This document shows positions 11,207-22,700 of a DNA stretch of 44,528 nucleotides, one piece after another. The first letter of the stretch is position 1, and each line of letters starts with the position of its first letter. The stretch spans positions 1 to 44,528 of the forward strand of contig JAYMSP010000660.1 of the NCBI GenBank assembly GCA_036897095.1, read 5' to 3'. The notes under the pieces are model-generated. The model had not been told where the DNA came from and did no database searches. It saw only the letters and a program-made list of their open reading frames with translations. Source of the stretch: Plantago elongata. Taxonomy: Eukaryota > Streptophyta > Magnoliopsida > Lamiales > Plantaginaceae. The translations under genes were made by a program, and so were the position numbers.

Positions 11207-11231
11207 CCCCCCCCCCCCCCCCCCCCCCCCC
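11207..11231. repeat. C25 homopolymer
   Basis: An uninterrupted run of 25 C followed by TTCCCTCTC. Such long C runs are rare in plant DNA, mutate easily and are hard to sequence, so the exact length is doubtful. Confidence 0.9.
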
Positions 11232-11566
11232 TTCCCTCTCACTGAAATTTTGTTAATTGATAAAAAAAAAAAAAAGACATTATTGTTGAGTGCGGGTAAT
11301 TTTCAACAATGAGACCTCACGTTTACAATGTTTAACGAGTCGAACTGAATATCTCATTTTACAAATTCGACTCAAGTAACGATGATCCCAAATCGGCCCA
11401 TAACAAAACAAGTTAATTTTTTGAGTTTGATTTCAAGCACAATAATTTAGCTCGAGCCTCACTCATTTAGATTGAGCTTTAGTGTCAAGATATATAACAA
11501 GAATCGACTTCAACTTGAAAAATAACTTATCTCCTAATCTACTTAGTATATTATCATATTATATTT

Positions 11567-11738
11567 TGTAATAGACATCCTCTAGTATTTAATTTTTGTT
11601 TCCCAGTTGAATTAGACTAGCTAGTTTATATTTCTATATAAGCATGGATTGCTTATTATTTCTTGTACACACTCTCTTACTCTGATTATTATTAATCTTC
11701 TATCAATAAGATTTCTCTCAATTTATATATTATAACAT
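11567..11738 (+). repeat. Possible solo LTR or LTR-like remnant
   Basis: A stretch of about 170 bp starting TG and ending CA, with a TATA-like core (TTTCTATATAAGCATGG) and the 3' T-rich region common in short LTRs (TCAATAAGATTTCTCTC). No partner LTR, target duplication or coding part was found. This is a suggestion only; if correct, it is an old fossil. Confidence 0.25.
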
Positions 11739-11739
11739 T

Positions 11740-12092
11740 GTGATCTAACCTTAAATTTTTTGAGATTATTTTGCTTTTATTACGAACCTGGATTTCAACT
11801 TTAGTCTTGGTGAGAGGAGTATTTTGTTTGCTCTGCAGAGTCATGGGACGTTTAACTCAAAGTAACTAGACCAATGTGATCTAGTTTTCAATACCTTAAG
11901 GAGCTCTAGGGGTTAAACCACAGTGATTTAACCTTAAATTTCTGGAGTTTGTTTTTTGCGTTTTATACGGATTGAAATCCGCTTAGTCTTGGTGAGAGGA
12001 GTACTTTGTTTGCTCTGAGGAGTCCTGGAACGCTTAACTCAAGTAACTAGACCAGTGCGATTTAGTTTTCAATACCTTGAGGACCTTCGATC
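11740..12092. repeat. Imperfect tandem duplication, period about 183 bp
   Basis: Two copies begin GTGATCTAACCTTAAATTT (11740) and GTGATTTAACCTTAAATTT (11923). Both contain TTAGTCTTGGTGAGAGGAGT and TTTTCAATACCTT, at matching offsets. The copies differ by substitutions and small indels. There is no coding capacity. They may be the leader part of an old retroelement beginning at 11567. Confidence 0.8.
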
Positions 12093-12206
12093 ACACTTTA
12101 AATTACTTGTCAAGTGACCTAAAAGATGGCATAGGATGGAAGAGAGTGATTAAGAATGGGCCCAGAGTAGATCTATGATGTTTCGATATCACCGTTGTCG
12201 TGTTGG

Positions 12207-12335
12207 ACATGTATAGTTATTATCCAAAAACGGTTTAAGTGTCGTGAGGGTTGATGGATGTGTATATCAAATCAGCACGCACTAAAATGCATCGGTAAAA
12301 TATACACTACTGGATTGGTACAATTTAATTGATGA
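12207..12335. repeat. Dispersed repeat, copy 1
   Basis: About 130 bp matching 14837-14973 in direct orientation; both carry AGTTGATGGACGTGTATACC or a close variant and ACTACTGGATTG/ATTACCGGATTG. The family is unknown. The two copies bracket the nsLTP gene at 12855-13145. The remaining DNA up to 12854 is AT-rich without a gene. Confidence 0.6.
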
Positions 12336-12854
12336 TGGATTAAAATCCGAGTATACAACTGTTCAAGATGGAAATTGTGCAAATGGTGGAGAATTATGCT
12401 CATGCAGGTTTTGGAAATTGTTATTTTAGATATTTTGGTGTTTTTGGTATAGGGATTGTTACATGAGTGTAGAACTTGTTCTCTTGGTTTGGACAAACTA
12501 TCTATTTTTCGTTATAATTGTTTCGTCACGAATATATCTTGTGCTCTTGATTTTTATTAATAAAATTTTAACCATTTCAAAAAAAAATGTTTAAATTTTC
12601 AGCCAGCATAACATGCATCAATATTGTCATTTTAATTTTACTAAAACTATGATGAATGAATATAAAATGTATGACCTTCAGCATAGAACCTTAACAACAC
12701 TGAAATCGATCAGATTCTTATTTATAACTGGAAAATACAAGAAACGCGTACGATAACTATTCATAAACATTTTATTAATTCTTCCACAGGTAAACTAAAT
12801 TCTTCTTCTTTCTTCTTCTTCTTCATAGCGTCATCCAAACCCGGCCGGATAATT

Positions 12855-13145
12855 TTAGCAGTTAGGCCTAGGGAGGCCGCACGTGGCAGCGACCTTCTTG
12901 GCATTAGGCGAGTCTGCATAGGGCTTAAGCATGGGGTTATTGATGTATTGACAAAAGCAGGGCTGCTGTTCCCTCAGCCTGTTGCAACACTCTTTCGAAG
13001 GCGGTGTTGAGCCTTGAATGGATGAGAGGCATGGCATCAGCGCCATCATGTTGCAGTTCGCAGCTGAGGTTAACTGTATCTCCGCCACCAGAACAACTGC
13101 CAAGCAGAACAGAGTAATGCTGGCAACACTGGATGTTTTAACCAT
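12855..13145 (-). CDS. Type 2 non-specific lipid transfer protein
   Basis: A 96-residue secreted protein with no intron. The signal peptide spans about residues 1-28 (MVKTSSVASITLFCLAVVLV, then TSA before the mature ANC). The mature domain has the exact type 2 nsLTP spacing C-7-C-13-CC-8-C-1-C-23-C-6-C, with Phe in the CxC. It shares the fold and the TPPSKECC/DPPKECC loop with the gene at 8458-8745, but the rest is well diverged, so the duplication is older than the one that produced the pseudogene at 6215. A TATA box lies 100 bp upstream. It probably carries lipids in the apoplast; ligand and tissue are unknown. Confidence 0.93.
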   Translation of the reverse strand: MVKTSSVASITLFCLAVVLVAEIQLTSAANCNMMALMPCLSSIQGSTPPSKECCNRLREQQPCFCQYINNPMLKPYADSPNAKKVAATCGLPRPNC

Positions 13146-13244
13146 TTTATGAAGTTAATTTGAAGGTTTTAAGAGATCAAATTTGTAATTTGTGAGTGAA
13201 TGGGGAAGATTGTTGTGTGTTTGGGTAGGGTGGATGATGTGTGG

Positions 13245-13252
13245 TATTTATA
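13245..13252 (-). promoter_or_regulatory. TATA box of the second nsLTP gene
   Basis: TATAAATA on the minus strand, 100 bp upstream of the ATG at 13145, in the context GGTATTTATAGGA on the plus strand, as in the other two nsLTP copies. Confidence 0.6.
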
Positions 13253-13498
13253 GGACTATACATGCCAATGTATATCAATTAATTAATACACACTTCCATA
13301 ATATTTGTAGAGTACTGTTTTTCCTTTTTAGCCATGATCTCGGACTAACAAACATAAAAATAATACAACTATATATCTTTAGAAACTAAAATTAACATAT
13401 AAAAATTATTTCATGATACAATCTCTCAGCATTAGTATGGCATTAACTTCAAATGTTGTGTGGTAAACATGTATGTGCTACTGCTACCCTCTACTACT

Positions 13499-13850
13499 TA
13501 GGGGTGCAAATGGACCGAGCTCGAAGCTCGTTTCGTTCAATTTCGGACTCAAGGTAGAGTATATATTATACTCTATAATTTTATTGAGCCGAGCTAGAAT
13601 ATAAGCATCCGATCTCTAGAAAGCTCGACGAGCTACACGATTAATATATAAATTTATTAACAAGTATGTTTATGGTGTGGTAGATGCAGATCGAGCTTTC
13701 GAGGTTTTGCACTATTTAACGTTTGATTTTTGCTCCTTTTGAGTTTTCAATGTTCGATTTTGGAAAATTATAAGCTCGTGAGCCAAGTTCAAATTGAAAA
13801 ATAAATGTTTTAACTTTTAAGTCAAGTTCGAGTTCAAATTGTGCATCTCC
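13499..13850. mobile_element. Possible degenerate hAT-like repeat
   Basis: It starts TAGGGGTGCAAATGGACCGA, followed by GAGCTCGAAGCTCG, and ends near a GTGCATCTCC motif whose reverse complement loosely mirrors the start. Internal words (GAGCTTTCGAG, GCTCGTGAGCCAAGTTC) match the style of the repeat near 10950-11196. No target duplication was recognised, and the superfamily is a guess. Confidence 0.35.
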
Positions 13851-14836
13851 AGTCGAACTCCACCTCGGACATAGTTAACTAGCTAGCTAGCCGGGCTTTT
13901 GTATAGCTAGACTAGAATGTTTGCAGTCATACTACACTCATCACATAATAGTATATGCAGTAATCAAACAAATGATGTTTGTTACTTGTTATTTCGTATG
14001 TTTATAACTAGACTAGATATATAATGTTATTTAGTATGTTTGTAGTGATTTTGAAAGTCTGTCCAATCTGAAAATCATTGGAAATAGCATTGTGTTGCCT
14101 CAATACTAACGAGTGGGAAGACGTTGCTTCACTTGGGCATGGTGTTGAAAATTAATCTTGGGTGATACTAATTTATGGTGTATTTATGATGAACCACAGG
14201 TTGATATAAATAACCTGCAGCTTCTCAGTCCTCTGCAGGTAACTTAGCCAACTCCGGGTCACTCATCACCATAAGTCCATGACCAATTTAATTTTCTAGT
14301 CCGGGTTCATATATTGGGTAAATTCTTCCCCTATCAGGGTTCACGAGTCACAACTTCAAATTCATTCGCACCCGAATGAGAATGAAAGCATATGACCAGT
14401 TTCGTTCGGTCCTGTCCAGAAGTGGATATGTATTTTGGTTATCGGTTGCTAGGGTATAACCACTATGACACTGTTTAATATGCAATTTGGTTCTATTTAC
14501 GGATAATGAATTAATGTTCTTTTAACGGAAAAAAGTTCGACACGAGAAAGAGAGGAAGAAGAGAACTGCTAGATAGACTTGAAAACTAAATTAAGAATGC
14601 TAGGTAAACTTCTTTAGGGTACATTCACTAAGTTTAGCATAGGAGACCTTTGCTGCTTGTCTTTAACTAGAAATATGAATTTGTTGCAATTGATAAATCA
14701 TACACATCATGCATCATCATATCCAAAGAAATCTTTATGGACACGCATATAAATTGATTTAATCCGAATGAAATATTTACTCAGTTAATCATTTTCAGTT
14801 TCAAACTCAAGAGAAAAAAAAAGGTTAAGTGTTGGG
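13851..14836. other. Intergenic DNA, nothing recognised
   Basis: AT-rich sequence without a gene. A short inverted arrangement around CCTGCAG and CTGCAGG (about 14214-14240) is visible but has no clear meaning. Confidence 0.4.
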
Positions 14837-14973
14837 ATGTTCAAATACTATCCGGAAAACAGCTTAAGTGTGTTGAGAGTTGATGGACGTGTATACCAAA
14901 CCAATATGCATAAAAGTGCGATATCGGTCAAATAGACATTACCGGATTGTATCTTGTTGAATTGACGGGGACT
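14837..14973. repeat. Dispersed repeat, copy 2
   Basis: About 135 bp matching 12207-12335 in direct orientation (AGTTGATGGACGTGTATACC and following sequence). Flanks on both sides differ from copy 1, so this is a dispersed unit and not a simple tandem copy. From 14974 to 15421 only the 3' flank of the receptor-kinase gene is seen. Confidence 0.6.
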
Positions 14974-15810
14974 TTATCCTAGCATTCAACAAATTTTGCT
15001 CGGAGCTGCCAGACTGCTAACTAACATGGATGATTTCATCAAAGATTCAATTGATTATGCTGTTTTGTTGAAAGCTAGTTTCAGCACTAATCAGCTCCCT
15101 CAGTGTCTATATATGTTATCGTATTGTTCGGAAGAAATTGCCCCCCACCAGGACAAGGTTGAATTTTAAGAATGAAAATTAAAACTAGTGAACAAATTTA
15201 TGGAGTCAAAATACTTTCATAAAAAAGTGTCAAAGTTGAATCCACCTTCTTAAGAGTCTACAAGCACAAAGTTGAAAGTTAAAATGCTGGAAATCACTTC
15301 TGATCAAGAAAATCTCATGGAGACAAAACGAAGCATATACAGATCGTTGCAGAACTGTTTGGCGCAGGCACTTATTTTGTGAACAACATCCACAATAAGC
15401 AATGGAGTAGTTACCTGTCCTCTAGGACCTATAGGTAATCTCAGGGCGAATAGTGGTTATCTTCTTAAGTTCAGCTCTGATTTTCTTTAGCTGTGCCACG
15501 GCAGCTTTCATGTCAATCCTCTCCTCAGGTAACTCTTTCAAACACAGCAGAGCCACATGAATTATTGGGACGATAATTTTTTCAACCTCTATCTGTTCCC
15601 TATCTATCGTGGCAGTGCTGCCTTGGGACAAACTGGAGTCCAGCACCTGTAACAGTCCATCAGGGAACACTTCGGATACCCATTGATGCAAGCTCAAGTC
15701 TTGATTAAACATAGCATCTGTCGGCCTCTTCCTGGTAAATGTCTCAAGCAACAAAATCCCAAAACTGTAAACATCGCCCTTCGTCGACACATGTCCATCT
15801 AAACCGTATT

Positions 15811-16079
15811 CTATTGCAACAATAGTTCAAAGTTAAATAAAATGTAATGACATGAAAGAATTGAAGAAAGTCCAAAAATGTCATAAGACTGATGTCCATG
15901 TAACTCGACCTTATTTAAAACTGATCAAGGAAGTTTCATTTTCAAAGCATTTTCTCATGAGTCATGGCTCATGGCAACAAGAAATTCTAATGAAAATGAA
16001 TTTTCGGAGCAACAATTAATTGGCAAAGAAACTGGCAGCTAGTACCCGTTTACTGTAAAGATGTATAATGTTGCCATAC
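15811..16079 (-). other. Intron in the receptor-kinase domain
   Basis: A 269-bp intron. The donor is CCAG|GTATGG and the acceptor TTGCAATAG|AATACGG on the minus strand. Joining gives GTIGYTAPEYGLDG, the activation-segment end of the kinase. An intron near this point is typical of subfamily XII receptor kinases. Confidence 0.85.
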
Positions 16080-18366
16080 CTGGAGCTGTGTAGCCTATGG
16101 TCCCTAGAGTGTTGGTCTGGACAAATTCTTGATCCTCAGCCAGGATTTTGGAGATTCCAAAATCTGCAACATGTGCAGTCATATCCTCGTCCAAGAGTAC
16201 ATTAGCAGGCTTCAGATCACAGTGCACAATGGGAACTGTGTAGTCGTGATGCAGGTACTCCATCGCCAATGCTACATCAGTCACGATATCTAGCCTTTGA
16301 ACGATGGTTAGTAAAGTACTCTCTGAGTGCAACATCATATCCAGGCTACCATTAGGCATGAACTCTAGTATCATGGCCTTGAAATCCATATTTGTGCAAG
16401 TGGAGATGATTTTGACAAGGTTCCTGTGCCGCACCTTGCTGAAAACTTCACACTCCGCAGCAAAGTTTCTTAGAGCCTTTGCATATTGAATATTGAAAAC
16501 CTTGATGGCTGCAATAGTCCCATCTAATAGCTTGCCTTTGTAAACATTACCGGAACTTCCTTCTCCCACAAGGTTAGCCATGCTGAAACTTTCTGTTGCC
16601 CGTGCAAGTTCATGGTAGGTGATGAATTGATGTCCGGCCAGAGAAGTTTCAGTTTTCGATGTGGTATTTCGTTTCAGAAACGAAAGCTTGATCCAAAGAA
16701 GAACCACAGCGAACACCAACAAAAGTATCACAGCAATGGGAACTGTTATCTTGAGAATAAGAGACTTTCTATTGTGGGAGACTTGAGCTGAGCACAAGGA
16801 GATATTCAATTGTGGAGCTCCTCCACATAAGTTTGGATTTCCCATTAAACTTTCAAAGGTGATATTTGCAAACACTCCTGCAGTTGGGATTTCACCGTGT
16901 AATCTGTTGAATGAAAGATTGAGATATTGGAGTTCCAGAAGCGATCCAATCGATGAAGGAATTTCACCAGAGAGGTCGTTTCATGACAGATCTAAATATT
17001 GAATGTCTATCAAAAATCTCAATGTAATTGGTATTGAACCTTGAAAATTATTTCTGGACATATCAACTAACTGTAAATCCTGAAGTGAGCCTATGGAGTT
17101 CGGTATATCACCCGAGAAATTGTTGGAAGAGAGATCCACAACAGTGATGGCCTTAAAGTTTCCCACTTGTGCTGGTATAGAACCATATAGAAGGTTCGTG
17201 GACAAGTTGAGTACTCGAACACTCTCCAATTGCCAAAAACCCAATGGTATAGTGGAATTAAGCTTGTTAGCTGCAAGAGAAATCTCTCTCAGTTGAGTTA
17301 GACTCTGAAAGCAGTCTGGAATTGAGCCTGAAAAGTTGTTCTGGCTCAGATCCAGATATCCCAATAAGCTGATGTGACAAAGTACAGTTGGAATAGAGCC
17401 TCCCAGTTTGTTATTCGTTAAATGTAACTTTTCCAAGTTCTGCAATCTAGAAAATGATGAAGGCACCGTACCTTGCAAACCATTCTGATCAAGTCCCAAG
17501 TAATTCAAGCTACTCAAGTTCCCGAATCCATTTGGAACACCACCCTTTAGCTCACATGACAATGCAGTGAAGACTCCAAGACTAGTCGACAAATTGGCTA
17601 CAGATTCTGGAATAATACCATTGAGTGGGTTAGAATCTAGGATCAAATACTCCAGATTTCTACAGTTCGCCAAAGAATTCAAAAATTCAAGATAGGTGGA
17701 CTTGGGATTGATTGTGAGTTGATTTCCTAGCAAGTTAAGACGCGTAAGATTTACTAGGTTTCCGAGCATCATTGGAACAGGTCCGCTAAATCTATTGAGT
17801 TGAAACTCTAAAGTAATGAGATCTGTGGCATTACATATTGAAGAGGGTATGTTTCCAGTAAGCAGATTTTGTGAGAGGGAAAGTTCTATCATATTAGGCA
17901 GCCAAGTTCCAAGATCGGGTGGTAGAACGCCACTTAAGCTATTATTCCTCGTGACCAGGCTTATGAGTGAGGTAATATTGAAGATTCCATAAGGGATGCT
18001 ACCTGAGAGTTGATTGCCCTCAAATACGAATTGTTGCATAACTTGAAACCTACCGAATTCACTTGGTATCTCGCCTTGCAAATAATTACCATCCAACCTC
18101 ATGAAAGTAAGCTTTGTGGCATTAACAAGAGATTTCGGGATTTTCCCAGTGATCTGGTTGTAATCCAAGTAAAGGTACCGGAGATTTGGTAATCCAGATC
18201 CAAGATTGTCTGGTAGTTGTCCAGATAGGTTGTTAACAGAAACGGCAAGTGCTTCAAGAGTTGAGATATTAAAAGATTGAAAGAGGTATTGAGCCAGTGA
18301 GTTTATTGCCTTGGAAATTGAGACCTAAGATACTAGTTAGCTTTCCAAGCTCTGGTGGGATGGCAC

Positions 18367-18492
18367 CTGTTGAGCATAGTCAAGAAAATTAGCTGGCAAT
18401 GTTGATCAAGAGAGATATGTTAATTGTTCTAATCTTTCCTGTAAGTAGTAACAAATTCTTGAATGTGTCCAGTCAAAATTTGTAAGAGTTAC
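18367..18492 (-). other. Intron-like segment within LRR-coding DNA
   Basis: 126 bp between SLTG and AIPPELGKL. It has a GTAACT donor (18492) and a CTCAACAG acceptor (18367), and removing it restores the LRR frame exactly. Its own sequence still looks LRR-derived in several frames (a second LTGxI motif, then LEQLTYLS) but is full of stops. It may be a recruited intron or plain decay. Confidence 0.5.
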
Positions 18493-19048
18493 CGGTGAGA
18501 CTGTTGATGCCAACTCTCAAGTGTAGAAGGTCGTGTAATGAGGCGAGCTCCTGAGGTATTGTTCCTGAAATGGAGTTCAGTTCTAAAAGGAGTCGCTGCA
18601 GCTTCCAACAAGTGCTCAAATTTGTAGGAATTGTCCCCGTGAATAAATTGTTTGATAAATCTAGAATCACGAGTCGTTGCAGGGATCCCAATTCCTTGGG
18701 CAGAAATCCTCCCAGATTGTTGCTGCTGAGATCAAGATCCTCTAGGTGAGTCAAGTTTGCGATTTGTGGAGACAGTTCACCTTGAAGAGCCATTCCTGTG
18801 AGAACAAGACTTGTGACTCTCTGATTGAGACATGAAACGCCAAACCAAGTGCAGTAGTCAGTGTTTGAGGTCCAATTTCTGGACAGTATATCATCTGCTT
18901 CCAGTACCAGACGGGATTTGAATGCCATCAAATCTGCATAATCGGTTCTGTTGCTTTCGATTACAGCACAAGTGGCAGAACTGAAAAGCAAGAGACGAAC
19001 AATGAAGCTCAGAACTGTTAGCTTGAACATTTCTTTGAAAATGAACAT

Positions 19049-19747
19049 CCACTAGCTTGTTGCTTTGAGAATGTTTTCTGTAATACTGAATATGCATTGA
19101 TATTTTCTTTCTTCTTCAGGAGATAGAGGAATTGCAGCTCAGGTCATCAGTTAGTAGGTATGAGCTAGCCAGCTAGGGCCTAGGGGATTAATGCATGTTA
19201 GTTGACTCTGCAGGATACTCAACCTCAAAAGTATTTGAACACTGAAAGTTGACTGTGCCATACACGAAAATGACAATTCCAAATACATATTATTGACTTT
19301 CAGATTACATTTTTAGTTACGAACATTATATTATTGGCTAAGCATTACTTAACAAATGTAGGTATATAAACACACTAAATTTCAAACTAAATATATAATG
19401 TTTATTCGATCTGGAGCAATCACAAAAGTTTGAAATGGAAGTGTACATTGAGAAGTATATGCCGAGGGGTACTGCAAAGAGAACCCATGTAATTAGACGA
19501 AGTATTCTCAAACTAATCAAAACTTGAATTCTTCTTTAAAATTGAATTGAGTAATTTCGTGGACACCTTATCCTCTTATTTTGTCCTCGTTCAAACAGAA
19601 AACTGAAACTATATTTTGCATAATCCATATTAAACAGAATAATAACTAATGTACGAAGAAAAGAATAATTCACTTGTGGTTTCTACATCCTATACACAAC
19701 AAACTTTCTCTACAACCCAAACATTTCCCAGAAAAAGAAAAGCCAAC
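19049..19747. other. Spacer between receptor kinase and RELCH 3' end
   Basis: It contains the 5' flank of the receptor kinase and the 3' flank of the RELCH homolog, both genes being on the minus strand. It is AT-rich, with no additional gene. No clear TATA box could be chosen. Confidence 0.5.
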
Positions 19748-22700
19748 TCATTGGCTGGGTGAAATATCTTCACTAGCCTTAGTCTTGCTACCTCGAAGCA
19801 TGTCAGTGAAACCACCTCTCATGATTCGCCTAAATCTCGTGTCTTCGACCGGTGGTTGTGGCACGGGTTTGCCAGGCTCAACTGCATCCAGTTGTGGATT
19901 TCCTAAATCTGCTGCTTCCTTTTTGCCGAGAAGTCCACTTTCACCAAAGAAACTAGTAACGGATGATGCGAGACCCAGATGGCTACCCATCACTTTACTG
20001 ATAGCATCAAATGTTCCGCCTGATCTTTCCTTCAATATGATTTCAAGAGCCTCCTTGTGTGCTGGATCAAGTGCATCAGTGTCTTTCAATAGATTCTGTA
20101 GAGCTGGGAGGAGGAAATCCCTGACACTAGAAGCTGGAATGTCTGAAGCAAAAGATGCAATCAATTCAGTGAAAACAGATTGATTGAGTGGGCTATCTTT
20201 ATGCTTAATAACTTAATGATTAATTGGGATTTACGAACCTGTTGCATCAAGAGCACGAATTGATTCACAAAAAGCATCAGCTCTCTCCCGCCTACGTCCT
20301 ATATCGCTTGAAGGGGGTGGAGATGCTGTGAAGTGAAAAATCTTGGACAGAAGATGTATGCACAGTTAAGGAAACGATGCATGAAGAATTCAAGATATGC
20401 AAATATATTCACCCATTCTTGAATTAAAATGCAAAAAGAACTTAAATGCCAAATTATGTCAAGGATATAATCTCGAAGCCTGTCAGTTGTATGTGGCACA
20501 GCCACCAATAATGCACGTACCACAGCAATGGTAGCTTCATGTGATCCATCATCAAGAAAAGCATCCATTTGAACCCGTATCTTGTCAACAATCTGGAAAG
20601 GAACCAAGTGAGATAACTATGTCAAGTTAATTCAAACATGGTTTAAGGTATGATTATATACCACATCATCCTTGAAATGTTGTGCTACGGCCCCAAAAGC
20701 ATCAATGCTTGCATATTTAACATTAAGGTTTTGATCCGAACCAAGAGTCACAAGAGCAGGTACAACATGAGTCGAGGCAACCTTCGTTTCAATGTAAGGT
20801 ACCTGTGAACAAAAATGCATTTAAGAGATCTAATCTTTACTATAAAAAATAAACGAACAGAAAACTTTCAGAAGTCGAAATTCTCACTATGACTTTTAGA
20901 AGATGGGCAGCACTGATTTGCAGATTTACGTCAGAACTAACAACCATTTCCCACAGAATGTTGAATATCATATTATGGTGCTCTTCAAAGGTACTGCAGA
21001 ATAAATTATGGGCATCAGCACATGAACTAGACATAACGATAGGCTCCAAAAAAAATTAGAAATTAACTATAAAAATTTGCACCAGATAAAGCGAACAGAA
21101 TTGATGATCTCATAACTTGCAGGCTGACCATCCTGTCGTGAACTTTGAATCAGCAGATTCCTCAAGTACTCTGTCAAATATTCACGCTTGCTTGGATGAC
21201 CTAGTACACCTGCCAGAAGAAGAGGTAGAACACACAACGATGCAAGTCTCTGAGCCAGAGCAGACTGAGGTTTTAAACCTGTAAAATAAAAAACACATAA
21301 ATGATACGACAATTGACAACTACTTGCAAGTTGCAACAGAAGCAGAAAGGACAAATTCCACATTACCGTGCAGTTTTGTCTCAGCTGCCAATGGGAAAAG
21401 TTTGAAACTGGCACTCTCCCCTACAGCTACTAGGAAAACAGGTAACATGATGTGTGTCAAATATGATTCACCAAACTGTTCAGTAACCACCAACAGAATC
21501 TGCATATCACCAATAACTTACATATTAAAAATATAAAGATAATGAACTTTAAGAAGGCAGCATCAGGAACTGTGAAAGCAGAAACAATTTAAATTCAACA
21601 ACCACGGAGACGACCTTTGTCACACGATTCCTTAGACTATCTTCCTTCTGTGGCAATAGAGAGACCAATTGAATCAAACTGGGAAAGCATTCAATATGCA
21701 GCCACTCAAACATAGGCCATTCAACATGTCCCCTAAGCAAACAATGTGAAATATTAAGAACCAAGCCAATAATGTAAATTTTGTAATCCATGACAATATA
21801 TTTGTATAAAAATTCACATGGTGGAATAAGACATTACAGAAGACTAAAAGCTCACCCCGCATACAGTTCGAGCAAAGATATGGTAAATGATACACCAGTA
21901 GAATCTGAAACTGAAGGGAATGGACAGGTTTCAACGGCTTTCTGGTGCACATATGGAAGCAGTTCAGAGAGAAGACGCAACAGAACATCAACATTCCAAC
22001 GTTCTCTTTCCCCTAAAACACGAAGATGCGACTCAACAGAACTTTCAACCCCTGAAAGAGGAGCACATCGCTGGAGGATATAATGTATCAGATAATTTAC
22101 AACTATAAACTTGACAAACATTATGTAAAAATTAATAATACCTGAGCAGAGCCCAATATATGAGAGAGCAGTATCTGTAGAACATGATCTAACTTCTTTC
22201 CCCAATTTATTAGAGCAGGAACTAATTCCTTCATCGTTGTTTCAACAACTATACCAGATGGATCACAGAGCAATTGAAACATCATCTCCTCAACCTGCCA
22301 ACACAGAACAGAGAGAATTGGAGAAAGAAAATCTATTTTATTTTACTTTTAAATAGTTTCCTATTTTCTTGTAAGATGTCATGTTATGACTTATGATTAG
22401 GGGAAAAGCTCCAGTCCCTAGATCACGGAGCTTACATTGTAGGCAATTCTGTCAAGTCAGATATCTTCTCCATGATTGCCTCGAAGCATATTTAGTGAGG
22501 CTGACCTTGAAATATTTGTCCGCGTTTGGAAAGAGTGGCAGCAACAAAGCAAGATTATGAGCAGCAGCTTCCCGGACGACTGTGGCGGCATCCTCGATAA
22601 GCTGCTGCACAATGGATAAGATGAGGGAATCACGTATCTCTGGCCGCACAAATTCTGCAAGCTCACCACAGGATTGAGCGACAAGAAGCCTCCGCTCCTC

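Larger units (their letters stand above)
15422..19048 (-). pseudogene. LRR-XII (EFR/FLS2-like) receptor kinase, damaged
   Basis: A near-complete plasma-membrane LRR receptor kinase. Order: signal peptide (LTVLSFIVRLLLFSSATC), LRRNT domain (DYCTWFGVSC), a long LRR ectodomain with many LxGxIP repeats, a transmembrane helix (ITVPIAVILLLVFAVVLLWI), and a kinase domain with GEGSSGNVYKG, AAIKVF, VHCDLKPANVLLD and ADFGISK. HCD in place of HRD makes it a non-RD kinase, as in subfamily XII immune receptors. Pieces: 18493-19048, 16080-18366 and 15422-15810. The kinase intron 15811-16079 (GT-AG) rejoins GYTAPEYGLDG. Damage: an extra T in a T4 run at 18271-18274 shifts frame, and TGA at 16981-16983 interrupts LDLS-NDLSGEIP. 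The segment 18367-18492 is either an intron or a decayed LRR. Allowing for these, the length is about 1,076 codons, normal for the family. It is probably a recent pseudogene. Confidence 0.85.

Noticed and set aside
18367-18492. Treating this segment as definite proof of a spliced intron
   Set aside because: The splice signals fit, but its LRR-like remains also fit plain decay; without transcripts it is left as an intron-like segment.
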